The position numbers and the translations under genes were made by a program. From Melitaea cinxia (taxonomy: Eukaryota; Arthropoda; Insecta; Lepidoptera; Nymphalidae): 64,000 nt of DNA. The number at the start of each line of letters is the position of its first letter. Position 1 is the first letter of the stretch. Where the stretch lies: the NCBI RefSeq assembly GCF_905220565.1, contig NC_059410.1, positions 6,534,695 through 6,598,694 of the forward strand, written 5' to 3'. Under the pieces are notes generated by a model, which saw only the letters and a program-made list of their open reading frames with translations, searched no databases and was not told where the DNA came from. This document shows, one piece after another, positions 46,961 to 55,970 of the stretch.

Positions 46961-47286
46961 GTTAAGCGGACAGTAAAAAAAGTCGATGTTTCCGATTGTA
47001 GTAATTTTCCAATATGCAATGAACCAAAACTAATGAATGAAAACTATTGCTAACGGGCGTCAGATGTAGCCTGGACGACGACCACTGACTACTGCGCTCA
47101 GTCAGGCGTTATACACATTAATATAATTTGAATGTAGAAAGCCGGTAGAAATAACTCTAGAAGAAGTCTCTTCCAGCTAACCTGCGGTACTTGTTTTATT
47201 TATTTTTTATTTTATTAATGGACTTTCATTTGGAAAAAATATCTGTGTTGTTACGGCAATAAAATATATAGCCGCAAATAAATATA

Positions 47287-47580
47287 TATCTTCCCGTGGG
47301 TGTCGTAAGAGGCGACTAAGAGATAACATAGTTCCACTACCACCTTGGAACTTAAAAAGCCGACCGATGGCGGGATAACCATCCAACTGCTGGATTTGAA
47401 ATACACAGGCTGAAGACGAACAGCAGCGTCTTCGGTGTGACAAAGCTAGCCCTGCGGTCACCAATCCGCCTGCCTACCGTGGTGACTATGGCAAACACAC
47501 ATGAGGAGCTTGAACTTGCGGAGGCCTATGTCCAGCAGTAGACTGTATCAAGCTAAAGTGAAGATGATGATGATGATGAA
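47287..47580 (-). repeat. Dispersed repeat family T, reverse copy
   Basis: From TTCCCGTGGGTGTCGTAAG to GGAGGCCTATGTCCAGCAG followed by a (GAT)n run. A segment between CACATGAG and GCTTGAACTTGCGG is deleted relative to other copies. Confidence 0.8.
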
Positions 47581-47615
47581 CACGGAATCGACTATCTGTT
47601 TAAGCGTTATATCAA

Positions 47616-47695
47616 GGCAGTCAGTCAGTCCACTGCTGGACAAAGGCCTCACTGAGTTCGCGCAAGACATCCCGGTTTTCCGCAATATAAGAAGT
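47616..47695 (+). repeat. Family T-related 5' module
   Basis: CAGTCAGTCAGTCCACTGC, CAAAGGCCTCACTGAGTTC and CGCAAGACATCCCGGTTTTC match the subfamily at 16.6 kb for about 80 bp, then end. Confidence 0.65.
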
Positions 47696-48029
47696 CACAA
47701 AGTTTTCCCGGCAAACTTCCAGTTAAACTCAAAATCTCATCAAAATCGGCTTAGTCGTTCCGTAAACCTTCCTCTTGAAGCCCTCTCTCCATTGATAAAA
47801 CCGCATGAAAAGCGGTTCAGTAAATTTTGAGGGTATCGATCACATACACTTTTGGGGACTTATGGTTATAATACACTAACTGTTGCCCGCGACTACGTTC
47901 GCGTGGTTATGAAGATATGCATTACTATCAAGATGTTTAAGCAAATTATTTTTTTATTTCAGTCACTTGAAATGCTTATCACGCTGAGTAATTTTTTAAA
48001 ACCTCTCTATATACCACATTTTTAGTTTT
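47696..48029 (+). repeat. Repeat-derived DNA upstream of the triple module
   Basis: Includes TCAAAATCGGCTTAGTCGTTC and AAAACCGCATGAAAAGCGGTT, typical of family C-type interiors, then a new start (TGTTGCCCGCGACTACGTTC) at 47880. No gene. Confidence 0.5.
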
Positions 48030-48835
48030 ATTTTCAGGCTGCAGTATAAATAACCTAGCAGGCGAACTTATAGCTGCTGTATATGTTTCATATAAACTAT
48101 CAACCCCAAGCCCTTAGCAGTGGAATATCAAAAAATCCGTTCTTAGCGGACGTTTACTAACTATAATTTACCTCCCTGCTAAATTTCATCTTTGTCCATC
48201 CTGGATGGATGGACCATCCAGCGGTTTTTGAGTTCTCGTGATGAGTGAGTCAGTGACCTTTCTCTTTTATATATATAGATTACGATGCATTATTTGGACT
48301 CCTTTTCACCATCTATAGAGCATACATTTTAAATTTCGTCTCTTACTTTAAAAACATAGGCCTTTCATACATACTTCCGACCCCGTTTTATCCTCTTAGG
48401 TGTCGAGTTTCATAAAATTCGTTCTTAGCGGATGTTTACGCCCTATAAGGAACCTACCTGCCAAATTTCAAGTTTTTAAGTGTTATAGTTTCGGAGATTT
48501 CCTGATGAGTGAATCAACCTACGATCCCCCGATTTAACCCCAAAAGGGAGTTAATTTCTAAAGGTATATTATTTGGACACCTTTTCATCATCTATAGAGC
48601 ATACATTTTAAATTTCAAGTCTCTTACTTCTAAAACATAGGACTTTCATACAAACTTCTAACCCCCGTTTTACCCCCTTAGAGGTCGAATTTCGTAAAAT
48701 CCGTTCTTAGCGGATGCCTACGTCTTATAAGGAGCCTACTTGCCAAATTTCAAGTTTGTTGGTGTTATACTTTCGGAGATTTCGTGATGAGTGAGTGACC
48801 TTTCGCTTTTATATATATTATTATAGATTATCTTA
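48030..48835 (+). repeat. Three tandem ~270-bp modules of a family C-type repeat
   Basis: Modules at about 48030-48285, 48286-48520 and 48560-48832. The last two share ATCTATAGAGCATACATTTT, CATAGG(C/A)CTTTCATAC, CGTTCTTAGCGGATG and GCCAAATTTCAAGTTT. The first shares CGTTCTTAGCGGACG and GATGAGTGAGTCAGTGACC. Each tends to end in GATGAGTGA plus a TATATA(GATTA) tail. Preceded at 47876 by a GCCCGCGACTACGTTCGCG start. Confidence 0.7.
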
Positions 48836-48984
48836 TTTATAATTACTCATTCTTAATATAATTATTTCTTTCGCATATTTAAGCATTATTATTGCTTTTC
48901 TAACATTTATTATACGTTTGTTTATTTATTTGACTATTGTAAATTATAACAGCTTACTTAGCAATAATTTTTTTGTCATATTCT

Positions 48985-49885
48985 TCTAGTAACTCAGACA
49001 GTGATGAAAGTTTTCACAGTACAGCCTACTCTTCACCAAACGAAATTCGTTAGTCTGATTTCTCTGATGTCCAAAAAAAAAAAAACTTCAATGTACTTCA
49101 CATTAATGACCAAAGTAGTCCGAGTATAAATAATATAATTTATCGTGAGATACTATGTCATCTAACACCCTAAATGTACAAGCAATTCTTATCTCTGAAA
49201 CCTGGCTCAAACCGTACCTTCCTTCTACATTCTACTCTTTACCTGACTTTCATTTGATAACTAATGATCGCAGTGGTAGGACTGAAGGTGGAGTCACGAT
49301 TTACTTGCGCTCAAACATTCCCTTTTCTATAGTTAACCTCTTAGTATAACCTGCACCAGCAAACTCTATTGAACATCTTATCGAAGCTACGATATTTAAT
49401 GCTAAAATCCTTCGTTTTTTTTTTTCTTGTATAGTTCTACTTCTTACGTTAATTTCTATTCTACTTTCGAATCCTTACTCAAAACTTTTATTCCTTTCTA
49501 TGATTACGATATCATCAAGGGTGACTTTGATACGTGCTTACTTAAGAGTGATTACCGCAGTAGTCTTTTTAAAACGTTAGCTAATTCTTGTAACCGTAAA
49601 ATCCTTCCCCTTAACGCGACTCACACTTTTCCAATTTATTCTTCATCTCTTTTAGATTTTATTCTAGTATCTTCCCTTGAATTCGATCATAATCATGGGC
49701 AATGTTCTACTGCTATCTTTTCCTATCATGATCTCATCTTTCTATCGTACAATTTAAGAACTAAATTAAACTGCAAAATTATAATACAGTGCTATTTTGG
49801 TGGAATGAATACAGAACGATTTTTGAAAGACGTACTAAAAATAGATTGGTCCATAGTATTAGAGACTGAATCGACTGCTCTTTAG
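48985..49885 (+). pseudogene. Broken LINE: ORF2 start and endonuclease
   Basis: Reads SSNSDSDESFHSTAYSSPNE (about 48990-49048), FNVLHINDQSS (about 49088), then VQAILISETWLKPYLPS with DRSGRTEGGVTIYLRS (49155-49347), the N-terminal half of an endonuclease-exonuclease-phosphatase domain with the catalytic E-T-W motif. After a frameshift at 49350-49430 come IIKGDFDTCLLKSDYRSSLF, LPLNATHTFP and SLLDFILVSS to FSYHDLIFLSY. GDF(N/D), LDFILV and SYHDL fit the second half of the domain. Stops after 49885; the reverse transcriptase is missing. Confidence 0.75.
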
Positions 49886-50965
49886 GTGTCAATGTTTAAT
49901 TCTCTTTCTATTTCTTATTGATTTCTACGATATACATGCACCAAGTATACCAGTGAAAATCCGATATTGTCCAGCTCCATGGTGTTGGATTTGTGTATAC
50001 AATTCATATACCTATATATATAGATGGAATTGTTATACTACTGCTGGTGTATAATTTGCTGGACTATAATTGCTTACCGTAATGTTAATTTGGTTTTTTT
50101 TTAGTTTTTAAATGTGTAATAAAGTATATTACTGCTACTATTATTATTAATAAACTAAAAATTGTATATCTCTCAATATAACGATAGTTGTACGCATTTC
50201 GTCATTAGTTTTTAAGGGTCGACACGTTAATTTCATAGAAAAATGTTCCCCTTATGATAAAATGGCTGGCAGTCAAAGCGTAAGATATCACGTTATTAGC
50301 TGTATTATCTGAAACATACGAATGAAGCCTTATCGTCACAGTTGGAAGGCACTATTTCATGTACCTATTTTTGTTCCCCGCGTCACTTTTTTGGCCCGTC
50401 TCTGGGGCGTAGAGGAAAAGTCGTGATTTACAGACGACAAAAATGTTATTTTCGTTACAGGCTATGTGAACGTTGGTTGTGGGCTTGCGTGACATATTTT
50501 TCTAGTGTCGAGGATGACAAATGGGAAGATAAATCACGACGAAAGCCAGCTTTTATTTTAAAAGTTTTATTTCCACGAATGATTTAAGAGCTATTTTATG
50601 TTGTCTCGTAGTTTCTTCTTTGATTTACCACGTTTTACTTATAAATCATAAGTTCATAATAGAACTGCATATTGAAAATAAACTTTCTGAGTCGTATAAT
50701 ATTTTTTATCGTTCTTGAAACTCGTGAAGATTATTAAATCACGTATACCGCCGACTGTTTCGCATAGTAATCAATATACAGTCACAATTTTTTGTCGGTA
50801 GATTCAGTGAACGATAAAGTTTATACCCAACGAGAGCATAAAATGATAAAGGAGGGATTTGTTGTAAGCGCTCATTTCCGCCGGCGTCGAGTTCGTTATA
50901 TTCGGTTTTAAACCCCTGTCGAGACTGCTATCGTCGATTCGACAATAGGAATATATATCAAACAA
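49886..50965. other. Unique DNA with GC-richer patches, no confident gene
   Basis: 50340-50580 contains an 81-codon + frame (RLCERWLWACVTYFSSVEDD) without a family match, preceded by an acceptor-like TTTTCGTTACAG at 50461. 50770-50950 holds CATTTCCGCCGGCGTCGAG. Could hide a small exon; not supported enough to call. Confidence 0.3.
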
Positions 50966-51163
50966 CTAGCTGCCCGGACAGTATTCGTTCTGTCAAATGT
51001 TATAATAGTAAATTAAATTAAACAAATTTTGTTTGTAAAATTTCTTTAGTATTAAAATCTTCCGTGGGCCTTAAAGACTGTAAAAAATAAATAAATTAGC
51101 CTAATTGGTCGAGCCATTCTCGAGTTATGCGCGTAGCAACATTCATTTTTATTTATATAGATG
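50966..51163 (+). repeat. Dispersed repeat family C, CTGCCCGGAC subtype
   Basis: CTAGCTGCCCGGACAGTATTC to TTATTTATATAGATGG. Same subtype as 30942-31113, with an extra AT-rich insert near the left end. Confidence 0.7.
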
Positions 51164-51185
51164 GATAGAAGATAATTCTTCTTCT

Positions 51186-51474
51186 TATATATAAAAATGA
51201 ATCGCAAAATGTGTTGCTAAGCGCAAAACTCGAGAACGGTTGGACCGATTTCGCTAATTCTTTTTTTAAAATGTTCCTTGAAGTACGAGGATGGTTCTTA
51301 CGGAGAGAAAAATTCAAAAAAAAAAATTTAAATTTCCTGAAAAAGTCTAAAAACAACACTTTTCTATACTCCCATACAAAAGATTTGTGATAATACTTAA
51401 AAGTCAATTTGAACTTTAATACCATACGATAAAGTTTGTGTTAGGCGATACGAAGTTCGCCGGGTCAGCTAGTA
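51186..51474 (-). repeat. Dispersed repeat family C, inverted partner of 44292-44581
   Basis: Reads GTGTTGCTAAGCGCAAAACTC, GAACGGTTGGACCGATTTCGC, GTACGAGGATGGTTCTTACGG and CGAAGTTCGCCGGGTCAGCTA. Ends about 160 bp before the CFAP20-like paralog 1 start codon. Confidence 0.75.
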
Positions 51475-51539
51475 CTCAATAAAATATTTTTTAATATTTC
51501 AAACATATACATCCTTGTTCATGACTTACTTTCTTTTAC

Positions 51540-51634
51540 TGCTTGCGTCACTTTGGCGCACTCCACTACTGTCAAATACATTAAAAAATAGAAAGTTGAC
51601 ATCAAGGAAGATTTGATTGAGAAATTTATAAAAA
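51540..51634 (+). promoter_or_regulatory. Probable proximal promoter of CFAP20-like paralog 1
   Basis: Short, slightly GC-richer stretch between the end of a dispersed repeat (about 51474) and the ATG. It holds GCGTCACTTTGGCGC-type sequence and CTGTCAAATACATT at 51569. A very similar CTGTCAAA-ACATT word sits 44 bp upstream of the paralog 2 ATG (53102). No clear TATA box. The promoter call is inference from position. Confidence 0.35.
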
Positions 51635-52573
51635 ATGTATAGGAATTCTTATCAACGTGGTATGCTTACCGTGTTTTTCAGTGTTGGTTCAAAACCATTA
51701 GCCATATGGGATACTCACACGCAAGATGGTTATATAACAAGGTTTTTGGACCAAGATATTAAGTCTATGGTATTAGAAATAGGTGGAACTAACGTAAGTA
51801 CAACGTTCATAACTTGTCCGAAGGGCAATATGGTTTTAGGTATTACTATGCCCTTTTTGGTTATGATAGTGAAGAATTTAAAAAAGTATTTTTCGTTCGA
51901 AGTGACTATTCTTGACGAGACTTTAACTCGAAGAAGATTTCGTGTATCAAATTTTCAAAGTAGCACTCAAATATTGCCTCTCTGCACAGTAATGCCTATT
52001 GGTCTTTCTGATGGATGGAATCAAATCCAATTTAATTTAGCAGAATTTACTCGTCGCGCTTACAAGAAACAATTTGTTGAAGTACAAAAACTTAAGATCA
52101 ATGCTAATATTCGACTTAGAAGGATTTATTTTACTGAACGACTCATACCCGAGGATAAATTACCGCCAGAATATAAATTATATTTTCCGTTAACATCAAA
52201 AGGAGCTAAAGATAAAAAAGTCATTCAGGAAAGTGTAATTAATAAAGAAAATGTAAAACCATCCACGTCACAAACATTAACGGAACATGGCGCTGAACAA
52301 AGTCTTGAAAGCTTAAAGAGTAAAATCGTCGTGGTAAGAAGCTCTAAAACTTCCGTAAATTCTATTAAAAAAATATCTTCACAGGAATCTCGAACAGATT
52401 CTAAGACAAAGATTGAAACTGTTATAGAGGAACCACTTGATATAGGTCAAGAACATGAAAAAGAGTCCGAAGAGCCTGTAGACGAAGAAGGTGCTGATGT
52501 TAACGAAGAACTTACTGCCGAAGATATTAAAAACGAGGATGAAGCTGAAGTTGCTCAAAGTCTAGAAGCTTAA
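51635..52573 (+). CDS. CFAP20/Bug22-like protein with acidic C-terminal tail (paralog 1)
   Basis: Single uninterrupted frame of 312 codons. Residues 1-186 match the whole of the CFAP20 family (Bug22/GTL3; about 190 residues), a conserved protein of cilia, flagella and basal bodies that binds the inner junction of axonemal doublet microtubules. Visible signatures are GSKPLAIWD (18-26), PFLVMIVKNLKKYFSFE (73-89), RRRFRVSNFQS (99-109), GWNQIQFNL (127-135), FTRRAY (138-143) and LRRIYF (161-166). Residues 187-312 form an extra tail rich in K, S and E that becomes strongly acidic towards the end; the canonical protein stops near residue 193. The ATG is chosen because it coincides with the family's conserved start. 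The next gene downstream is a paralog on the same strand. No intron is visible. A cilium or sperm-flagellum role is inferred from the family. It is not the canonical gene if a short, highly conserved CFAP20 exists elsewhere in this genome. Confidence 0.93.
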   Translation: MYRNSYQRGMLTVFFSVGSKPLAIWDTHTQDGYITRFLDQDIKSMVLEIGGTNVSTTFITCPKGNMVLGITMPFLVMIVKNLKKYFSFEVTILDETLTRRRFRVSNFQSSTQILPLCTVMPIGLSDGWNQIQFNLAEFTRRAYKKQFVEVQKLKINANIRLRRIYFTERLIPEDKLPPEYKLYFPLTSKGAKDKKVIQESVINKENVKPSTSQTLTEHGAEQSLESLKSKIVVVRSSKTSVNSIKKISSQESRTDSKTKIETVIEEPLDIGQEHEKESEEPVDEEGADVNEELTAEDIKNEDEAEVAQSLEA

Positions 52574-53145
52574 ATGTTAGAAATTAAACATTATCATTCT
52601 TTTTTTTGTTTCTTAAATAGTTTTTTATTTTTTCTTATATAAAATGCAATAAATTTTAATTTTTTTTTTGCATCAGGCATAAGTGTTGTTTACTCTTAAT
52701 ACTAAGTTTTATTATAAAAATACCTTTACATTTACACGAACTTTATTATACATTTAAATAACAATCCATGCCAGTATTAATTAAACAAACAATAGTTAAG
52801 TGTATTTAAGAAAAAAGTAGTTACGTTTTGTAATATGTCTTCTACTAACTTAAAAATAAAACGGATTATTGAATTTTTTACCAAAAATGTAATTTGTTTT
52901 TTAAACTATTCAACATTTCGAAAATATTTCTGTCACAAACTTTATTGTCTAGATTTTTTTATTACTATTTATTTTAAACAGTAATACCTATTTATTTTAA
53001 TAACTCATACTTTTTTAATTTTACCGACTGGTTTGTGGCAAATATTTGTTACAATGACTTCGAAAAACGTAAATGTAAATGTCATACTATTTTACAATAA
53101 TCTGTCAAAACATTGCTTAAAATCTTCGAATAATTGCAAAAGGCA
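52574..53145 (+). other. Intergenic spacer between the CFAP20-like paralogs
   Basis: Very AT-rich. Contains the 3' UTR and polyadenylation signal of paralog 1 and, near its right end, the presumed promoter of paralog 2 with the CTGTCAAA word at 53102. I see no repeat family from elsewhere in the window here. Confidence 0.5.
52648..52653 (+). terminator. Polyadenylation signal of CFAP20-like paralog 1
   Basis: AATAAA lies 75 bp after the stop codon, in a T-rich 3' region followed by a T-run. This supports separate transcripts for the two paralogs rather than a read-through unit. Confidence 0.6.
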
Positions 53146-54102
53146 ATGTTTAAAAATACATATCAAAGTGGGCTATTATCAATATTTTACAGCTGTGGGT
53201 CAAATCCACTAGCAATATGGGACATGGAAGTTCAGAACGGGCACATAAAACGCCTGACAGATAATGAAGTCAATTCTATAGTCCTAGAAATAGTGAGTAC
53301 AAATGTTGCTACGACTTTTATATCGTGTCCAAAAAGAAATCAAGTATTAGGCATCAAACTTCCTTTTCTTGTGATGATAGTAAAAAATCTGAAACGGTAT
53401 TTTTCATTCGAAATAACTATCTTAGACGATAAAAATATGCGTAGACGATTTAGAATTTCAAACTTTCAGTCCACAACAAAAATTAAGCCTTTTTGCACGA
53501 GCATGCCGATAGGATTATCTGGTGGATGGAACCAAATACAATTTAATTTAGCTGACTTTACGAGACGAGCTTATGGGACACAGTTTATAGAAACACTGCG
53601 AGTACAGGTGCATGCTAATGCACGTTTAAGACGCATATATTTCAGTGAGCGACTTTACACTGAAGAGGAGTTACCACAAGACTACAAGCTATATTTACCG
53701 TTAGAGAAAAAGTCTAGGAAAGTGAAACCAGATAATAAGGAAGATCACCCTCTTAAAAAAGGCCTTTCTCGACATGTTGTGGAAAAAGTGCCTCAAGAAG
53801 TTATCATCCTTGAACCACCAACGGTTGTTGAATCAAAAGTAAGTAAAGTAAGTGCCGCTACTGTGACACCAGGAGCTACTGAGCCGATTGAAGAAAAAGA
53901 AGATGTTATGGAAGCGACTTCCGATGTCCCTGTGGAGATTGTTCCAGAAACGTTAGTAGTAGAAGTATCGTCCAAAGATAGTAAAGAAGCGGCTGAAATT
54001 ACTGAACCCACCGAAGTCGCAGAGCCAACTGAAATTAATGAACCAGGTGATGAACAAGAACCAGAAGTTCAACCAAAAGAAGAAACCCAGGAAGAAGAAT
54101 AA
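53146..54102 (+). CDS. CFAP20/Bug22-like protein with acidic C-terminal tail (paralog 2)
   Basis: Single-exon frame; the ATG at 53146 gives 318 residues beginning MFKNTYQSGLL, which fits the family start (the frame stays open upstream to 53134 without another ATG). Residues 1-186 align with paralog 1 without a gap, with about 122 identities by hand count (66%). The same signatures are present: GSNPLAIWD, PFLVMIVKNLKRYFSFE, SNFQSTT, GWNQIQFNL, FTRRAY and LRRIYF. This copy looks nearer to the canonical family (for example DDKNMRRRFR at 94-103 and AYGTQFIETLRV at 142-153). Residues 187-318 are an unrelated-looking tail, first basic, then acidic with repeated EPTE-like words (about 285-300) and an E-rich end. 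It starts 573 bp after the paralog 1 stop. The tail does not align obviously with the paralog 1 tail, so the tails evolve faster than the cores. Probable axonemal or basal-body protein, by family. Confidence 0.93.
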   Translation: MFKNTYQSGLLSIFYSCGSNPLAIWDMEVQNGHIKRLTDNEVNSIVLEIVSTNVATTFISCPKRNQVLGIKLPFLVMIVKNLKRYFSFEITILDDKNMRRRFRISNFQSTTKIKPFCTSMPIGLSGGWNQIQFNLADFTRRAYGTQFIETLRVQVHANARLRRIYFSERLYTEEELPQDYKLYLPLEKKSRKVKPDNKEDHPLKKGLSRHVVEKVPQEVIILEPPTVVESKVSKVSAATVTPGATEPIEEKEDVMEATSDVPVEIVPETLVVEVSSKDSKEAAEITEPTEVAEPTEINEPGDEQEPEVQPKEETQEEE

Positions 54103-54181
54103 ACATCATTATTTAAAGTTTTGTATAATTTAATTATTTTATTTTTAAAGAAAGTTTGTACTATAATTTATTTTCATTTTA

Positions 54182-54187
54182 AATAAA
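54182..54187 (+). terminator. Polyadenylation signal of CFAP20-like paralog 2
   Basis: AATAAA lies 80 bp after the stop codon. Another AATAAA overlaps the stop codon itself but is too close to be the likely signal. Confidence 0.55.
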
Positions 54188-54406
54188 TTATGTTTATGTT
54201 TATATGAATAATACGTAGCTTACTTTTCTGTTCTAATAGCAGCTTACTGACGAATTACCGTTACTGCATATACCTGAAATAAAAAAGAAAAAAAATATTA
54301 GTCGAAATGTACAATAAATATTATATAAAAATCTTATATAAATCTGAATAATATTATTTTAAAAAGAATATTTCTTCTTTTGAGAAATAAAATCAGTAAT
54401 TTTTTA

Positions 54407-54774
54407 GACGCCGCGTTGGCACAGCGGTTACAGCCATGGATTGTACCTGTTGCGCTGGCGGTTGCGGGTTAGATCCCCGCGAATGACAAAAATTTGTATT
54501 GGCCATATAGGTGTTTGCCGTGGTCTGGGTGTTTGTGCAGTCCTAGTGGGTCTCCCCAACGTGCCTCGGAGAGCACGTTAAGCCGTCGGTCCCGGTTGTT
54601 ATCATGTACACCTGATAGCGATCGTTACTCATAGTAGGGATATAGATATACAGGGACGTAGATAGTACATCCGCCAACCAGCATTGGAGCAGCGTGGTGG
54701 ATTAAGCTCTGATCCTTCTCCTACATGGGGAAATAGGCCTATGCCCAGTAGTGGGATATTACAGGCTGAAGCGA
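54407..54774 (+). mobile_element. Full-length SINE (family S) with AATTTTTT target duplication
   Basis: Nearly colinear with the 43.1-kb copy, with a B-box-like GCGGGTTAGATCCCCGC (one change in the box core). AATTTTTT occurs immediately before (54398-54405) and after (54777-54784), consistent with a target duplication. Long blocks are identical to the other copy (54537-54637 region), so the family was recently active. It carries a roughly 20-bp extra AT-rich insert before the tail module. Lies 300 bp after the CFAP20-like paralog 2. Confidence 0.85.
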
Positions 54775-54784
54775 GCAATTTTTT

Positions 54785-55489
54785 TGAGAAGTAATGACTA
54801 CAAATTAATAAGTTATTAATATTATCGCTGCATATATGACCATAAACCATATGAAAACCGCCTGAACTGTTTATGAAGGAAAATCGGATTTCGGATGTGT
54901 ATTACAGAATTCCTTTTTAAAACTGTAGGTTTCTTTACGATACATAAAATATATAAAAAAAACAGATTTTGAAAAACTAGCAATAACTTAAATCCACAAT
55001 TGTCCATTCATATGTCCTATCCACTGCGTCATTTATACGATATGCAGTAAAAATATCAGAATGTCTACCAAGAGGGACATTTGAAAATCACGGCTTCACT
55101 GTTCCTTTTTTATTACACTGAATGAATAAGGTGGAGTATCTTTAAATATGTAAACAAAACGCTCCGCGCCGACCTTTCTCATGTATAGAATTACTTTCTA
55201 TAACAATAAATGTTTTAACAACTATGGAACTATGATAATATAAAAAGAACGCTGGCAAAGCTTCCTTTAATGTTAGAAATTGGAGCTGTCTATATACACA
55301 AGAGAGTCTTTTATGAATTTTCCTCATACCTTTCTAATGTAATATAATAATATTGCATGTAAAATTTAATTATGAAAGAGATTTATTAGATTTTTTCTTC
55401 TGTAAATATAATATTTGAAATAGGATAGTAAATATTAAAAATATTAAATATTATTTCGTAACAAAATTGGTATATAAAGGCCTATTATG
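54785..55489. other. AT-rich DNA, no confident gene
   Basis: On the - strand a frame reads HSDIFTAYRINDAVDRTYEW (about 55065-55006) after a pyrimidine tract. Not recognised. Confidence 0.3.
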
Positions 55490-55970
55490 TCATATCGACT
55501 GGCGATATATCAAGGTACTGAGATAAATGTATAACGCGGCGACGATGACCATACGTTGGATATCTAATACCAGCGAACAAGAGCCATTTTCTTTCATCGC
55601 GGGGTAAGACAGAGGGATATAATATCACTGAAACTGTTTACCACTGCGATCTAGGATGTTTTTAAGACCTTGGATTAGTGGGGAAGCGAAAATTAATACA
55701 TTTCTCACCTTCGTTTCGGCAGAGATGACGTCATCTTTGTCATCATCTTCATCATCTTTTTGGAGATGTTGGAGGAGCTGGCAAAATGCTGGGCGGCCTA
55801 AACAAGCCCTCCCGACGAATTGGTCTCGGTATGAATTTGGACAAAATGAAAGGTTTAACAACCAAGAACGAAACCGGTATCGGTCGATGGCACCCTTTTC
55901 GAAGTTGACACAACTTCGAGAAGGAAGCTGCTAGGAGAATTCGGATAGGCTGGGTGGCATATTAACTAAC
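55490..55970. other. GC-richer island of uncertain nature, mixed short frames
   Basis: Distinct from the AT-rich flanks. The - strand has a frame with DDEDDDKDDVISAETK ending in a donor-like AAG|GTGAGA (about 55707). Another - frame reads FIPRPIRREGLFRPPSILPA. The + strand near 55915-55965 reads AARRIRIGWVAY, which resembles a word common in R1/RTE-type LINE reverse transcriptases. The conflicting frames suggest either a decayed retroposon or a host exon with a frameshift. I cannot decide between them. Confidence 0.25.

Noticed and set aside
46218..46965. Several 75-207 codon repeat-protein frames on both strands
   Set aside because: All are readings of the 8-bp tandem array, which has few stop codons in any frame; no start context or domain.
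50342..50587. 81-codon frame as an exon
   Set aside because: An acceptor-like site is present but there is no donor, no homolog recognised and no neighbouring exon; not enough support.
53793..54011. Minus-strand 72-codon frame
   Set aside because: Antisense shadow of the acidic tail of CFAP20-like paralog 2.
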